From Sphingopyxis fribergensis (GTDB lineage Bacteria; Pseudomonadota; Alphaproteobacteria; Sphingomonadales; Sphingomonadaceae), in NCBI RefSeq assembly GCF_000803645.1, contig NZ_CP009122.1, positions 4,688,501 through 4,752,500 of the forward strand: a stretch of DNA of 64,000 nt, read 5' to 3'. The notes beneath the pieces were generated by a model. The model did not search any database. It was not told the origin of the DNA and saw only the letters and a list, made by a program, of their open reading frames with translations. Shown here piece after piece: positions 27,286 to 36,558 of this stretch; positions within the stretch are counted from its first letter, which is position 1, and each line of letters opens with the position of its first letter. The position numbers and the translations under genes were made by a program.

Positions 27286-27299
27286 GAACGATCATTCAA
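27286..27299. promoter_or_regulatory. TetR operator candidate upstream of the quinone oxidoreductase
   Basis: GAACGATCATTCAA, 14 bp before the ATG at 27314, is the near-exact reverse complement of the element at 26663-26676. Bound protein here would block initiation of the oxidoreductase-SDR operon. Confidence 0.6.
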
Positions 27300-27313
27300 A
27301 TAAGGGGAAAGAC

Positions 27314-28282
27314 ATGCGAGCAGTGGTGATGACGATGATCGGCGGCCGAGAGGTGCTGGATCATACCGAGCGACCCGAGCCTGCCGCCGGACCAGGCGAG
27401 GCGCTGGTCGAGATCGCTGTTGCCGGGGTCAACTTCATGGACATCGGCGTGCGTCAGGGCATGGCCTGGACCGAAACGCCCAATCCCAAAATCCTGGGCG
27501 TCGAAGGCGCCGGCCGCGTGCTGGCGGTGGGCGAAGGCGTCGAGACTGTCCAGCCCGGCCAGCGCGTTGCCTGGGTCTATGCGCCCGGCAGCTACGCCGA
27601 GCGGATTGCCGTTCCTGCGACGTCACTGGTGCCGGTTCCCGATGCGATCGACGACAGGACAGCGGCCTCGATCATGATGCAGGGTCTTACCGCGAGCCAT
27701 TTCGCGACCGATTTCTATCCGGTCCAGCCCGGCGACATCGCTTTCGTTCATGCCGCAGCAGGAGGTTTGGGTCTCCTCCTGACCCAGATCATCAAACTCT
27801 GTGGTGGCCGGGTGATCGGGCGGGTTTCGTCGCAGGACAAGGTGGCGGCCGCGCGCGAGGCGGGCGCTGACCATGTGATCGTCGACACGGAAGGGCGATT
27901 TGCCGAAGAGGCGCTACGCTTGACCGATGGAGAGGGCGTCCATGTCGTCTATGACGGATCGGGACCAGCGACGTTCAAGGGTTCGCTTGATGTGCTGCGT
28001 CGCTCCGGGACCTTCTGCTGGTATGGGCCGGTACTGGGCGGTCCGGGGCCGCTTGATATCATGAGCCTGCCGAAGAGCATCAAGATCGGCTACGCGGTCT
28101 TTTTCGATCACATCCATACAGCGGAGCTGCTTGCCAAACATGCATCACAGCTCTTCCGATGGGTTGCGGACGGCAAGCTCAAGGTCCGGATCGGCGGTGA
28201 ATATGCCCTCGCGGATGCAGCGAGAGCCCATGCAGCCATGGAAAGCCGTGGGACCACCGGAAAGCTGGTGCTGATCCCATGA
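27314..28282 (+). CDS. quinone oxidoreductase (zinc-independent MDR family)
   Basis: 322 aa. GroES-like N-terminal domain with FMDIGVRQG, and a nucleotide-binding domain with VHAAAGGLGLLLTQIIK (AAxGGxG), which prefers NADPH in this family. The zinc-ligand Cys residues of alcohol dehydrogenases are absent. It reduces quinones or enones. AGGGGAAA lies upstream of the ATG. It ends in an ATGA overlap with the SDR gene. Confidence 0.85.
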   Translation: MRAVVMTMIGGREVLDHTERPEPAAGPGEALVEIAVAGVNFMDIGVRQGMAWTETPNPKILGVEGAGRVLAVGEGVETVQPGQRVAWVYAPGSYAERIAVPATSLVPVPDAIDDRTAASIMMQGLTASHFATDFYPVQPGDIAFVHAAAGGLGLLLTQIIKLCGGRVIGRVSSQDKVAAAREAGADHVIVDTEGRFAEEALRLTDGEGVHVVYDGSGPATFKGSLDVLRRSGTFCWYGPVLGGPGPLDIMSLPKSIKIGYAVFFDHIHTAELLAKHASQLFRWVADGKLKVRIGGEYALADAARAHAAMESRGTTGKLVLIP

Positions 28283-28998
28283 GCGGCCGGGTTGCCATGG
28301 TGTTTGGCGGATCGCGCGGTATTGGCGCCGCAACCGCGATCCGGCTTGCCAGGGATGGCTTCGATGTGGCGCTGACCTATGTCTCGCAGCCTGATCGCGC
28401 CGCTGAGGTTGTCGGAGCGATCAACGGCCTGGGTCGCAGTGCCGTCGCGATCCGGGCCGACAGCGCCGATGCAGGCGCCATCACCGCAGCTGTCGCGCAG
28501 GCGGTCGATCGGTTGGACACGCTCGACGTCGTCGTCGTCAATGCCGGCGTCCTTCGTCGCGCAACAATCGAAGCGTTCACGCTCGAGGATCTCGACCTGA
28601 TGCTGGACGTCAACATACGTGGCGTCTTCCTCATCCAGGCTTCGATCGCGCAGATGCGTGATGGCGGACGCGTGATCACGATCGGCAGCAACACGGCGGT
28701 CCGGACCGGCTCGCAGGGCAGCAGCGTTTACGCCATGACCAAGGCGGCCGTCGCGACCATGGTGAAGGGCATCGCTCTCGACCTGGCGCCGCGGCGGATC
28801 ACCGTCAACAATGTCCAGCCGGGGCCCATCGAAACGGATCTGACGGCGGCGATGGTCCCGCGCCTGCGCGACCTTGTTCCGCTCGGACGCGTCGGCAAAG
28901 CAGAGGAGGTCGCGTCGCTCGTTTCCTACCTGGCAGGCCCGGAGGCCAGTTACATGACCGGTGCGAGTCTGACGATCGATGGCGGTTATGTACTCTAG
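28279..28998 (+). CDS. SDR-family oxidoreductase
   Basis: 239 aa. Motifs: VFGGSRGIGAATA (TGxxxGIG type), NAGVLRR, active-site Ser in IGSNTA and YAMTK (YxxxK). The end DGGYVL is normal for the family. The TAG stop is formed by the CTAG at the edge of the IS (28995-28998), so the insertion hit the very last codon; little or nothing of the protein is lost. Substrate unknown; co-transcribed with the quinone oxidoreductase. Confidence 0.82.
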   Translation: MSGRVAMVFGGSRGIGAATAIRLARDGFDVALTYVSQPDRAAEVVGAINGLGRSAVAIRADSADAGAITAAVAQAVDRLDTLDVVVVNAGVLRRATIEAFTLEDLDLMLDVNIRGVFLIQASIAQMRDGGRVITIGSNTAVRTGSQGSSVYAMTKAAVATMVKGIALDLAPRRITVNNVQPGPIETDLTAAMVPRLRDLVPLGRVGKAEEVASLVSYLAGPEASYMTGASLTIDGGYVL

Positions 28999-29842
28999 GG
29001 TCAGGACCCATTGATTTGCGGTGACGGCTGTGATTCAGGCTTGGGGTGAGGAGCCTGAATGATGAGTGATTTGTATTGGTTGACGGACGAGCAGATGGCG
29101 CGTCTTCAGCCGTATTTTCCGAAGAGCCATGGCCGGGAGCGCGTCGATGACCGGCGGGTTTTGAGCGGCATCATCTTCGTCAATCGTAATGGGCTGAGGT
29201 GGCGGGATGCGCCGAGAGAATATGGCCCGGCAAAGACGCTCTACAATCGCTGGAAGCGGTGGAGCGACAAGGGCATCTTCATCCGCATGATGGAAGGCCT
29301 GGCGACACCTCAGGCTCCCGAGCGCAAGACGATCATGATCGACGCGACCTATTTGAAGGCCCACCGCACGGCGTCGAGTCTTGGGGTAAAAAAGGGGGTC
29401 CGGGACGCCTGATCGGCCGCACGAAAGGCGGTATGAACACCAAGCTGCATGCCGTGAGCGATGCGAATGGCCGCCCGATCAGCTTCTTCATGACCGCCGG
29501 GCAGGTGAGCGATTACACTGGCGCAGCCGCTTTGCTCGACAGTCTGCCCAAAGCGCAATGGATGCTCGCCGACCGGGGCTATGATGCCGACTGGTTCCGC
29601 GATGCCTTGCAGGAAAAGGGCATCACGCCCTGCATCCCGGGCCGGAAAATACGGAACAAGACCGTCAAATACGACAAGCGCCGCTACAAACGCCGCAACC
29701 GCATCGAGATCATGTTCGGCCGCCTCAAGGACTGGAGACGGGTCGCAACACGCTACGATCGGTGCCCGAAGGCTTTCTTCTCCGCCGTCGCCCTCGCCGC
29801 AACCGTCATCTTCTGGCTCTGATCAATGAGTCCTGACCCTAG
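28995..29842 (+). mobile_element. IS5-family (IS427-like) insertion sequence, copy 2
   Basis: Same length and ends as the copy at 9630-10477 but in the opposite orientation, with CTAG at both edges. All translated frames of the two copies are identical, so the copies diverged very recently. Together they bracket 18.5 kb of accessory genes. Confidence 0.92.
29059..29822 (+). CDS. IS5-family transposase made by -1 frameshifting
   Basis: Same protein as at 9650-10413. OrfA ends at 29412; the slippery heptamer A AAA AAG is at 29388-29394, in frame with orfA codons, and shifts ribosomes to the frame ending at 29822. The DDE residues are split between the two frames, so only the fusion can be active. 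Confidence 0.9.
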
Positions 29843-29855
29843 CTATAGAGACGTC

Positions 29856-32141
29856 ATGAAGGGCCTGATCTCGACGCTCTGGAGCCAACTCGATATCCGG
29901 TCTGCAGGATGGCCAGAGCGGCTGCGCGCCATCCTGGTCGGGCTGACGATCCGGGCCGGCAGTCAACTTAGTCAAAAGGTTCGCCGCCGTCGCCGTGCGA
30001 TCGAACCGTTCGTCTGGACTTTCGTGTTTGGCGGCGCTGCACTCATCGCCGATGCATTCCAAACCTTGGTGGGGCCGCGTCTCGGCGAGCCCGGACTTAA
30101 AACACTCTCCGATGTCGTGATCGCGATTGGCGGCGCCATGATCGGTGCGACCACGATTGTCGCGTCCTTCATCCTCTTCGCGATGCAGGTGAATGTCGAG
30201 CGCCTCCCCTATAGACTTTTCTACCGCTTCAGCTCGGACGGTCGACTTCTCCGCAGTTTTGCCGCTGCCTTCCTTCTCTCGATTGGCTTGGTCTCTCTCG
30301 CTTTTGCAAATGACCCCAATTACAGCGGGCATATCATTCTCGCAGGACTCGTGGCCTTGGCGCTGATCCTTCGCCTGCTCTTCCACGCCTATCGCCGCTC
30401 GCTTCGGCTCGTCGATCCCGTTTCGCAGCTTGATATGCTCGTCGAGAATAGCGCACGCGACATTCGTCGATGGAGTCGTCGCTTCGACTGGCTCACGCCG
30501 CTGATCAAGGCGGAGGAGAATAAGGTCGGCTGGCGCCGCGGTGAACCTGAGCTCGATGTGCGCCGCGCCGCGATCATGAATACCAACAAGGGTTGGGATA
30601 TCTCGGTCCGCAAGACGATTGCGCAAGCGATCGCCTTCTCTCGCCAGGCCGCCGAGCGCGGCGACCTCGAAGTCTCGGCGGCCGCCTTGTCGAGCGTCGT
30701 CCAGTTGAACCGGAGCTATATTGCCGCGAAAGGCCGAACCTTTCAGGCCCGCGCCATAATGATCGACAACCCAATGGTGACCGATGGCACGGTGAATGCG
30801 ACGCTCGAAGAATTGCGGCGGGTGCGCGCCGCCGCGATCAGTCGCGCTGATGAGCCGCACCTCGAGCAGCTTTACGACACACACCTCGCGCTGATCGAAA
30901 CATATCTCGAAATCGAATATCCCGGAATAGGGCGCTCACCGTCTCACGCGCTGCTCGCCGCCGGATATCTCGAGCGCAGCGTCGAAGCCGCGCTCCCGAC
31001 GACGCTGATCGACACGGTAATGCAAGGCGTGCGAACGCTGTCGGAAGCGGCCAAGCGCCTAATTGCGAAAGGCCATAGTGCAGAGGCTGCCGGTATCGCG
31101 GGCAAGATCGGCATGATCGGCGTCACCGGCGCGCTGAAGCGCGACGCGCTCCCCATCTCGATCACGGCGATGGAACAGCTCGCGAAGCTGCAACTGGCGC
31201 TCCTCTTCGCAGAAGATGCCAACAGTGGCTATGCGGCGCGGCAGGTTCGCGACGCCGCCTTCACCGCCGCGACGGCGATGCTGGCGCTTCCCGATCTGCC
31301 TATCGCTTCGAGCCAGTCGCGCGCGATCGCCCCCTATTTCTCTAGCACCGAATTCCAGTCGCTCCGATCCGATCTCACGACCTTGGTCAACAGCCTTCAA
31401 GAACTAAACGCAGGCAGCGCGCTCGGTGAAAGGTTCTCGCATAATCTCGCCGAGTGGGCCGAGCAGCTTTATGAAGGGGTCCGCAAGTTGCTGAAAAGCG
31501 CAGTCGACCAGCGCTCGCAAGTCACGCTCGACATCATCTTCTGGATCTGCGGCATCAGCGAGCTCTTGATCGCCGCATCGCGCGCGCCGTCCGCATCCGA
31601 TCACAGCCGCAAGGAACTTGAAGAAGCCGCGCACTGGCTCTTTTCCTCGCTCACATTCATTCCGCGCGATAAGGAAACGGCGCAATGGGTTGAGGCCTTT
31701 TCGTTCATTGACCAATTGTTCGAATTTGCGGCGATGGCTAACAATCGCGAGTGGGACGAGGGGCTCGACGCCGCATTCGACCTGCTGCTGCGCTGGGGAT
31801 TTGAGGCGGGCGGCAAACTCACCGGCTGGGACACCCTGCAAAGCGCGTTGACCGCCGCCGGCGCGCTGACTTTGCTCGTCGACCCGTCGCTGCGCGTGCG
31901 CCTCCTTGCTCGCGTCCCTGCTGCCGCTGCGTCCAATAAGGCTCCGTCGCCAGAAATACTCGCACGGACGGCGCGCGGGCTTCGAGTGCGCGCCGCCGCG
32001 TTGCGGACGCGCGAATTCGAGGTCGATGCCGTCAACCAGGTGCTGGCGAGCGACATTCCGGCGGCACGCGCCATCCTGCGCGAGATGGCAGATCTTCTGT
32101 CTCCGGAGGCCCCAGACGACATCGGCGCGGAGCCCTATTGA
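29856..32141 (+). CDS. large membrane protein with N-terminal helices and helical soluble domain, unknown
   Basis: 761 aa from the ATG at 29856; an ATG in the IS end (29826) is in frame and could also be used. Four or so hydrophobic segments lie in the first 200 residues (FVFGGAALIADAF; GGAMIGATTIVASFILFAMQV; LRSFAAAFLLSIGLVSLAF; HIILAGLVALALILRLLF), resembling the DUF2254 type of membrane protein. The remaining 560 residues are soluble, Ala- and Leu-rich and helical. The IS ends 13 nt before the ATG, so its native promoter has been separated, and the original N terminus may have been longer. Confidence 0.6.
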   Translation: MKGLISTLWSQLDIRSAGWPERLRAILVGLTIRAGSQLSQKVRRRRRAIEPFVWTFVFGGAALIADAFQTLVGPRLGEPGLKTLSDVVIAIGGAMIGATTIVASFILFAMQVNVERLPYRLFYRFSSDGRLLRSFAAAFLLSIGLVSLAFANDPNYSGHIILAGLVALALILRLLFHAYRRSLRLVDPVSQLDMLVENSARDIRRWSRRFDWLTPLIKAEENKVGWRRGEPELDVRRAAIMNTNKGWDISVRKTIAQAIAFSRQAAERGDLEVSAAALSSVVQLNRSYIAAKGRTFQARAIMIDNPMVTDGTVNATLEELRRVRAAAISRADEPHLEQLYDTHLALIETYLEIEYPGIGRSPSHALLAAGYLERSVEAALPTTLIDTVMQGVRTLSEAAKRLIAKGHSAEAAGIAGKIGMIGVTGALKRDALPISITAMEQLAKLQLALLFAEDANSGYAARQVRDAAFTAATAMLALPDLPIASSQSRAIAPYFSSTEFQSLRSDLTTLVNSLQELNAGSALGERFSHNLAEWAEQLYEGVRKLLKSAVDQRSQVTLDIIFWICGISELLIAASRAPSASDHSRKELEEAAHWLFSSLTFIPRDKETAQWVEAFSFIDQLFEFAAMANNREWDEGLDAAFDLLLRWGFEAGGKLTGWDTLQSALTAAGALTLLVDPSLRVRLLARVPAAAASNKAPSPEILARTARGLRVRAAALRTREFEVDAVNQVLASDIPAARAILREMADLLSPEAPDDIGAEPY

Positions 32142-32318
32142 TCTCAAGGTGCGGGGACGGCAGCAAATGTCCGCTTCGCATGGTCTGGCTCGGAAAGCCG
32201 ACGGACCGAAATCGGCCAGTCCGGTCCGTTCGGCGAACTCGTTGGATAGACGCTGCGCGGCTAAGATGCGAACAATCTGGGTTGTCCGGAATTTTCCGTC
32301 CCGCCTGCGGGAGGGTTG

Positions 32319-33389
32319 TCAAACAGCGGCGCTCTCCGCTTTGTCATTGGCGGCGACCTGCCGCGCGATTTGGCCAGTGTGGGTGAGCGACACGCGCGTT
32401 CCCGGCGCGGCGTCCTCGACCGCGATCTCCGCGCCCAATTGCTTGGCGAGCGCTTGGACGATCCGCGTCCCCAGCCCCGCCGCCGATCGTTCGGGGTCTT
32501 CGTCCATGCCGACCCCATCGTCGGACACCGAGAGCGTCCAGTCGCCGCCCTTTGCAGCATAGCCGACGACGACATGGCCGGGGCGGCCATCCGGAAAGGC
32601 GTGCTTGAGCGCGTTGATCACTAGTTCGGTGACGACCAGCCCCATGCTGACCGACACATCGCCGCTGATCGACACCGCATCGACCTGGGTGGTCAGGGTC
32701 AGCTGCTCGCGGTCATAGATCATCGATGCGCCGATGCTGGCACAAAGCTGAGCCAGATAGGGTTCGAGCTCCACCGATCCGCCCTCGGATTCGGCGAGAT
32801 GGCGTTGCAGCGTCGCGATCGACATCACGCGCTGATGCGCGTCGCTCAAATGGCCTCGCGCCTCGCTGGATTGCACCTTGCGCGCGCTTTGCATCAATAT
32901 GCTCGCGATGATCTGCAGGCTGTTGGCGACGCGGTGCTGCATTTCGTGGAGCAGCGCGGCATTGTCGTGGACCAGCTCCTTCTGGCGCTTTTCATTCTTC
33001 CTGACCTCGGTCACGTCGATCACCGTGATCATCATCCGCGTGTTCAGGCCGTCGCCATATTCGAGCCGCTGTGCCTTGAGCACCAGCCGGCGGCGGCCGC
33101 CGAGGCTGGTTTCGATATCAACCTCATACGCCTCCACCTCGGCCGCGCCAGACAGCGTCGCATCGATCAGCGAATGCAGCCGCGGGAGGTCCCATTGCTG
33201 GTTGTCGAGGTCGTAGATCGTCCGCCCAGTGACGGTATCGGGATCGATACCGAAGGCGGCGCAGAAACTGTCGCTAGCCGCAACGATTGCCAGATTTTCG
33301 TCAAGCAGCAGTAGCGGCGCGTCGGAGGCAAGCGCCATCGCGAGCCCCAGTGTGCGGCCCAGATTGATCGGTGGATTGTCGGCAGCCAT
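32319..33389 (-). CDS. PAS sensor histidine kinase, HisKA_2 type
   Basis: 356 aa from the ATG at 33389. An N-terminal PAS domain (about 20-125, LLLLDENLAIVAASDSFCAAFGID) is followed by the HisKA_2 dimerisation box HEMQHRVANSLQIIASIL with the phospho-accepting His, and an HATPase with ELVINALKHAF (N box) and DDGVGM (G1). There are no membrane segments, so it is a cytoplasmic sensor. HisKA_2 kinases of alphaproteobacteria often feed the PhyR general stress response; no partner response regulator is adjacent. Confidence 0.82.
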   Translation of the reverse strand: MAADNPPINLGRTLGLAMALASDAPLLLLDENLAIVAASDSFCAAFGIDPDTVTGRTIYDLDNQQWDLPRLHSLIDATLSGAAEVEAYEVDIETSLGGRRRLVLKAQRLEYGDGLNTRMMITVIDVTEVRKNEKRQKELVHDNAALLHEMQHRVANSLQIIASILMQSARKVQSSEARGHLSDAHQRVMSIATLQRHLAESEGGSVELEPYLAQLCASIGASMIYDREQLTLTTQVDAVSISGDVSVSMGLVVTELVINALKHAFPDGRPGHVVVGYAAKGGDWTLSVSDDGVGMDEDPERSAAGLGTRIVQALAKQLGAEIAVEDAAPGTRVSLTHTGQIARQVAANDKAESAAV

Positions 33390-33745
33390 GCGGCGCGCCT
33401 TCCCGGTCGGCCTGGACCGCAGGACGCGGCCTTGTCGGCAACCAAATCCGGGGGAGGTTGAGCGACGTCGCCGACCATCGCCCCGAACGCAGGGCATAGC
33501 ACGCCGTCGAGGTTCGACGCATATTAAATCGAAATGGCGGTAAGATCGCCGCGCCGACCACGAACGTCATAGTCGATAACAGAGCGCGGGATGTCGATGT
33601 CCGCATTAGCCGATTCTGGCGCAACACGCCGACACTCTCTCATCGGCCAAACCCCGCAAATTTGAGCTCGTTTGCCAAGCTGTCCGATGTTGTCACAGCC
33701 GTGGGCATGCCCACCTAATCGCCCGTCGCGACGCCGGACGAATAC

Positions 33746-33759
33746 GGGGAACTACGGAT
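33746..33759 (-). promoter_or_regulatory. FixJ-like box upstream of the GNAT/globin/oxidase group
   Basis: On the minus strand the site reads ATCCGTAGTTCCCC, one mismatch from the site upstream of fixL (52953) and close to the published FixJ selection consensus GTAmGTAGTTTCCC. It lies 77 bp before the GNAT start. The remainder of 33390-33836 (447 nt) shows no gene. Confidence 0.5.
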
Positions 33760-33836
33760 AGGGTTACTCCTCGCTCCGGTTCAAAAGCGTCTCGATACAT
33801 TCGGCAAATAACCGCGCCGCATCGAAAGGACGAAAA

Positions 33837-34370
33837 ATGAACACCCAGAGCTGGAGCGGCGATCTTACAACCCGGACGGGGTTCAAATTCCATGTTCGCC
33901 CGATCAGTTCGAACGACGAACCGGCGCTCGCGGAGCTGTTCACGCATGTGACCCCCGACGATCTGCGATTCCGTTTTCTCACCGGCATCAATATCGTCGA
34001 TCATAACCGTTTGGCCGCACTGATCGACGTCGATCATCGCCAGAAAGAGAATTTTCTCGCGCTTGCAGAAGATGGCGCAACGGTCATCGCAACCGCGATG
34101 CTCGCATGTGACGACGCGATGGAAACCGGCGAGGTCGCGATCAGCATCCGGTCGGATTACAAGGGCCGCGGCGTGAGCTGGAAGTTGCTCGAATATGTCG
34201 CACGTTTTGCGGAGGCAGCCGGCGTACAAACGCTCCAGTCGATCGAAAGCTACGCGAACCATTCCGCGATCGAACTGGAACGCAACATGGGCTTCACCGC
34301 GCGCCCCTATCCGGGCGATGCCACGCTCGTGCTGGTCGAGAGAAAACTGCCGCTGCCGGTCGATGCGTGA
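33837..34370 (+). CDS. GNAT-family N-acetyltransferase
   Basis: 177 aa, GAAAGG before the ATG. The HVRPISSNDEPALAELFTHVTPDDLRFRFL start (marking residues 19-48) resembles the acetyltransferase domain of Pat-type protein acetyltransferases. The acetyl-CoA motif A is in ISIRSDYKGRGVSWKLLEY. Substrate unknown; a protein-lysine target is possible. It heads a group with a globin and an alternative oxidase and has a FixJ-like box upstream. Confidence 0.8.
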   Translation: MNTQSWSGDLTTRTGFKFHVRPISSNDEPALAELFTHVTPDDLRFRFLTGINIVDHNRLAALIDVDHRQKENFLALAEDGATVIATAMLACDDAMETGEVAISIRSDYKGRGVSWKLLEYVARFAEAAGVQTLQSIESYANHSAIELERNMGFTARPYPGDATLVLVERKLPLPVDA

Positions 34371-34438
34371 TCGATCTTTGGGGGTCAGGCCGATCGCGAG
34401 ACCACCCGGCATATGGCCATGGCAGAAAGGAGCGGCAT

Positions 34439-34855
34439 TTGGACATCAGCGGCAACGTTAGCGAGGCGCAGCTCGAGCGCCTGATTCCACGCTTTTACGC
34501 GCGCGTCCGGGACGATGCTCTGATCGGTCCGGTGTTCGATAGCGTGATCGGCGACTGGCAGCAGCACCTGGGAAAGCTGGTTGACTTCTGGTCTTCTGTC
34601 ATGCTGACCAGCGGTCGCTACAAAGGCAGCCCGGTTGCCGCGCACCTCAAGCACCTGCCCTCTATCACGCCGCCAATGTTCGATCGCTGGCTGATGCTCT
34701 GGGCTGAGGTGACTGCCGAGATATTGCCACCGACCACCGCCGCCGCGCTCCAGGGCAAGGCGGCGCGGATCGCCGAAAGTCTTAAACTCGCGCTGTATTT
34801 TCGGCTCTCTCCGGCGCCCGGGAATGCATCCCGACCGACTCCCACGCAGTCCTGA
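34439..34855 (+). CDS. group III truncated hemoglobin
   Basis: 138 aa. TTG start at 34439 is chosen because AAGGAG lies 6 nt before it; the frame is open upstream but without a better site. Features of trHb3: RFYARVRDDALIGPVF, then WQQHLGKLVDFWSSVMLTSGRYKGSP with the conserved Trp, and the proximal His in HLKHLPSI. Such globins bind O2 or NO and are linked to NO detoxification or micro-oxic respiration. Between the GNAT gene and the alternative oxidase. Confidence 0.82.
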   Translation: MDISGNVSEAQLERLIPRFYARVRDDALIGPVFDSVIGDWQQHLGKLVDFWSSVMLTSGRYKGSPVAAHLKHLPSITPPMFDRWLMLWAEVTAEILPPTTAAALQGKAARIAESLKLALYFRLSPAPGNASRPTPTQS

Positions 34856-34866
34856 AAGGACTTAAG

Positions 34867-35592
34867 ATGACGAATATGATCCTGGTCCCCGACAAGCTCG
34901 CCCTCGCCACCGAACGTAATGTACGGCCCGCGGTGCATCACCAGCCGAACGGCTTTTCCGACCGGTTCGCACTTGGCTTCACCAAGCTTCTCCGCTTCAG
35001 CGCCGACAGGCTGTTCGCCAAGCGCTACGGCCATCGGGCGATCGTTCTCGAGACGGTCGCGGCGGTGCCGGGCATGGTCGGCGCGATGTTCACCCATCTG
35101 AGCTGTCTACGCCGGATGCGCGACGACGACGGCTGGATCCGGACCTTGATGGAGGAAGCCGAAAACGAGCGCATGCACCTCATGACTTTCATCGAGATCG
35201 CCAAGCCCACCTGGTTCGAGCGGCTGATGATCCTGTCTGTCCAAGGCGTGTTCCTGGTTGGATTTTCGATCCTCTATCTGGTCTCGTCGCGTACCGCTCA
35301 CCGCGTTGTCGGCTATTTCGAGGAGGAAGCCGTCACCAGCTACACATTGTACCTCCAGGAAATCGACGAGGGTCGGTCGCCGAACGTGCCCGCACCTGCC
35401 ATTGCCAAACATTATTGGAAAATGGCTGACGATGCGAAATTGCGCGATGTCGTATTGCTGGTGCGCGCGGACGAAGCGCATCACCGCGACGTCAATCATG
35501 GTTTCGCAAACCAGCTCAATGGCGAGCATGTCGATCAATCGCAGGTCGCAGCCTATCCCGACCACGCTACCGAAATCCGGCTGCATGCTTGA
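34867..35592 (+). CDS. aox: alternative oxidase (cyanide-insensitive ubiquinol oxidase)
   Basis: 241 aa, AAAGGA before the ATG. The four di-iron motifs are present: LETVAAVPG (Glu62), ENERMH (Glu101, His104), FEEEAV (Glu at about 154) and DEAHHR (Glu203, His206). The hydrophobic segment between motifs 2 and 3 attaches it to one leaflet of the inner membrane. It oxidises ubiquinol and reduces O2 to water without pumping protons and resists NO and cyanide. Adjacent to a globin, so a role under nitrosative or low-oxygen stress is likely. Confidence 0.92.
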   Translation: MTNMILVPDKLALATERNVRPAVHHQPNGFSDRFALGFTKLLRFSADRLFAKRYGHRAIVLETVAAVPGMVGAMFTHLSCLRRMRDDDGWIRTLMEEAENERMHLMTFIEIAKPTWFERLMILSVQGVFLVGFSILYLVSSRTAHRVVGYFEEEAVTSYTLYLQEIDEGRSPNVPAPAIAKHYWKMADDAKLRDVVLLVRADEAHHRDVNHGFANQLNGEHVDQSQVAAYPDHATEIRLHA

Positions 35593-35593
35593 G

Positions 35594-35968
35594 ATGCGTG
35601 ACGGAATGCAGGGCGGCGGTATCCCGATGCGCGGCGACCGACGCCCGGACGGCCCCGTGAAGATTGGCGCACCTGAACCGTACAGAAGTACCCCCATCTT
35701 TGACGAGACCACGCTTCCGGCCGGGCTTCGCCGGGAGCATCGAACTAAAGTCGGCGTTTGGGGCGTCATTCGGGTGCTCGAAGGCCGGCTTCGCTACAGG
35801 GTGCTCGATCCCGTTTCGGAAACCATCCTCGACGCCGAGCATCCGGGGATCGTCCTTCCGGACCAGCCCCATTTGGTTGAACCGATTGGCCCCGTCCGCA
35901 TGGTCGTCGAATTCTACGATCAGGAGCCACAGTTAGCCAGTATGGGAGACTGTGCCATCCACGTTTGA
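35594..35968 (+). CDS. DUF1971 cupin-like protein
   Basis: 124 aa from the ATG at 35594, just after the oxidase stop; ATGs at 35606 and 35627 are alternatives. The pattern STPIFDETTLPAGLRREHRTK, WGVIRVLEGRLRYR and PDQPHLVEPIGPVRMVVEFY (cupin barrel with His and Glu) is that of DUF1971, a family often found next to globins, nnrS and NO-related genes and sometimes called tellurite-resistance-like. Function unproven. Confidence 0.75.
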   Translation: MRDGMQGGGIPMRGDRRPDGPVKIGAPEPYRSTPIFDETTLPAGLRREHRTKVGVWGVIRVLEGRLRYRVLDPVSETILDAEHPGIVLPDQPHLVEPIGPVRMVVEFYDQEPQLASMGDCAIHV

Positions 35969-36018
35969 TTGCGACGCTGCTTTGCAACCTCGCCACCTGG
36001 CCCCCAGAAAGGCTCGCC

Positions 36019-36390
36019 ATGCAGATTTCACGACTGTTCGTCGTACTGACAACTGCTCTGCTGTGCGCATGCGTGCCCGCCGAAAGGGAAGTTGCTACTT
36101 CCAATACAGCAGCCCTTGCGACCGCGCCGCAAACTCAGGACGCGCGAACGCTTTCTTTTGTCGAAGAGCGCTGTAGCGGTTGTCATGCATTACGCCCGGG
36201 CGTTGAGCCGCCCAATTCGCAGGCGCCCAGCTTTGTGGTGGTGGCGAATGACATGGGGTTTAACCAAGATTTGCTGCGCGAATTTTTTCGCGATGGACAC
36301 GATACACCGGATGCGATGTCGATCATGTTAACCAGAGAAGAGGCTGAGATGGCCTCTGCTTACATTGTGTCGCTTCGCTCTCCCCGCTGA
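36019..36390 (+). CDS. c-type cytochrome lipoprotein
   Basis: 123 aa from the ATG at 36019 (AGAAAGG upstream). A signal peptide ends in a lipobox (TALLCAC), so the protein should be anchored to the membrane by Cys18 or so. Heme is attached at CSGCH, and the axial Met may be in PDAMSIML. One-heme class I cytochrome of unknown electron partner; the neighbours suggest the respiratory chain near the alternative oxidase. Confidence 0.8.
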   Translation: MQISRLFVVLTTALLCACVPAEREVATSNTAALATAPQTQDARTLSFVEERCSGCHALRPGVEPPNSQAPSFVVVANDMGFNQDLLREFFRDGHDTPDAMSIMLTREEAEMASAYIVSLRSPR

Positions 36391-36558
36391 CACCATGCGA
36401 AGACTTTGACAAAAGTGACCTAGCTGGAGAAGTTCCGGCGAACCCGGGAAAATAGCCGCTAGGCTCACTGGTAAACGCTGTGAAAGCCCGATTTTGAGTG
36501 AGCGGGGATAGGACGGCCATCCAATACCTGATCGCGCCGGACCGGAAGTTCGGCGGGT

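Noticed and set aside
9630..29842. A proven composite transposon
   Set aside because: CTAG is found at all four IS ends, so target duplications cannot show whether the two copies moved together. I report the structure but do not claim mobility of the whole block.
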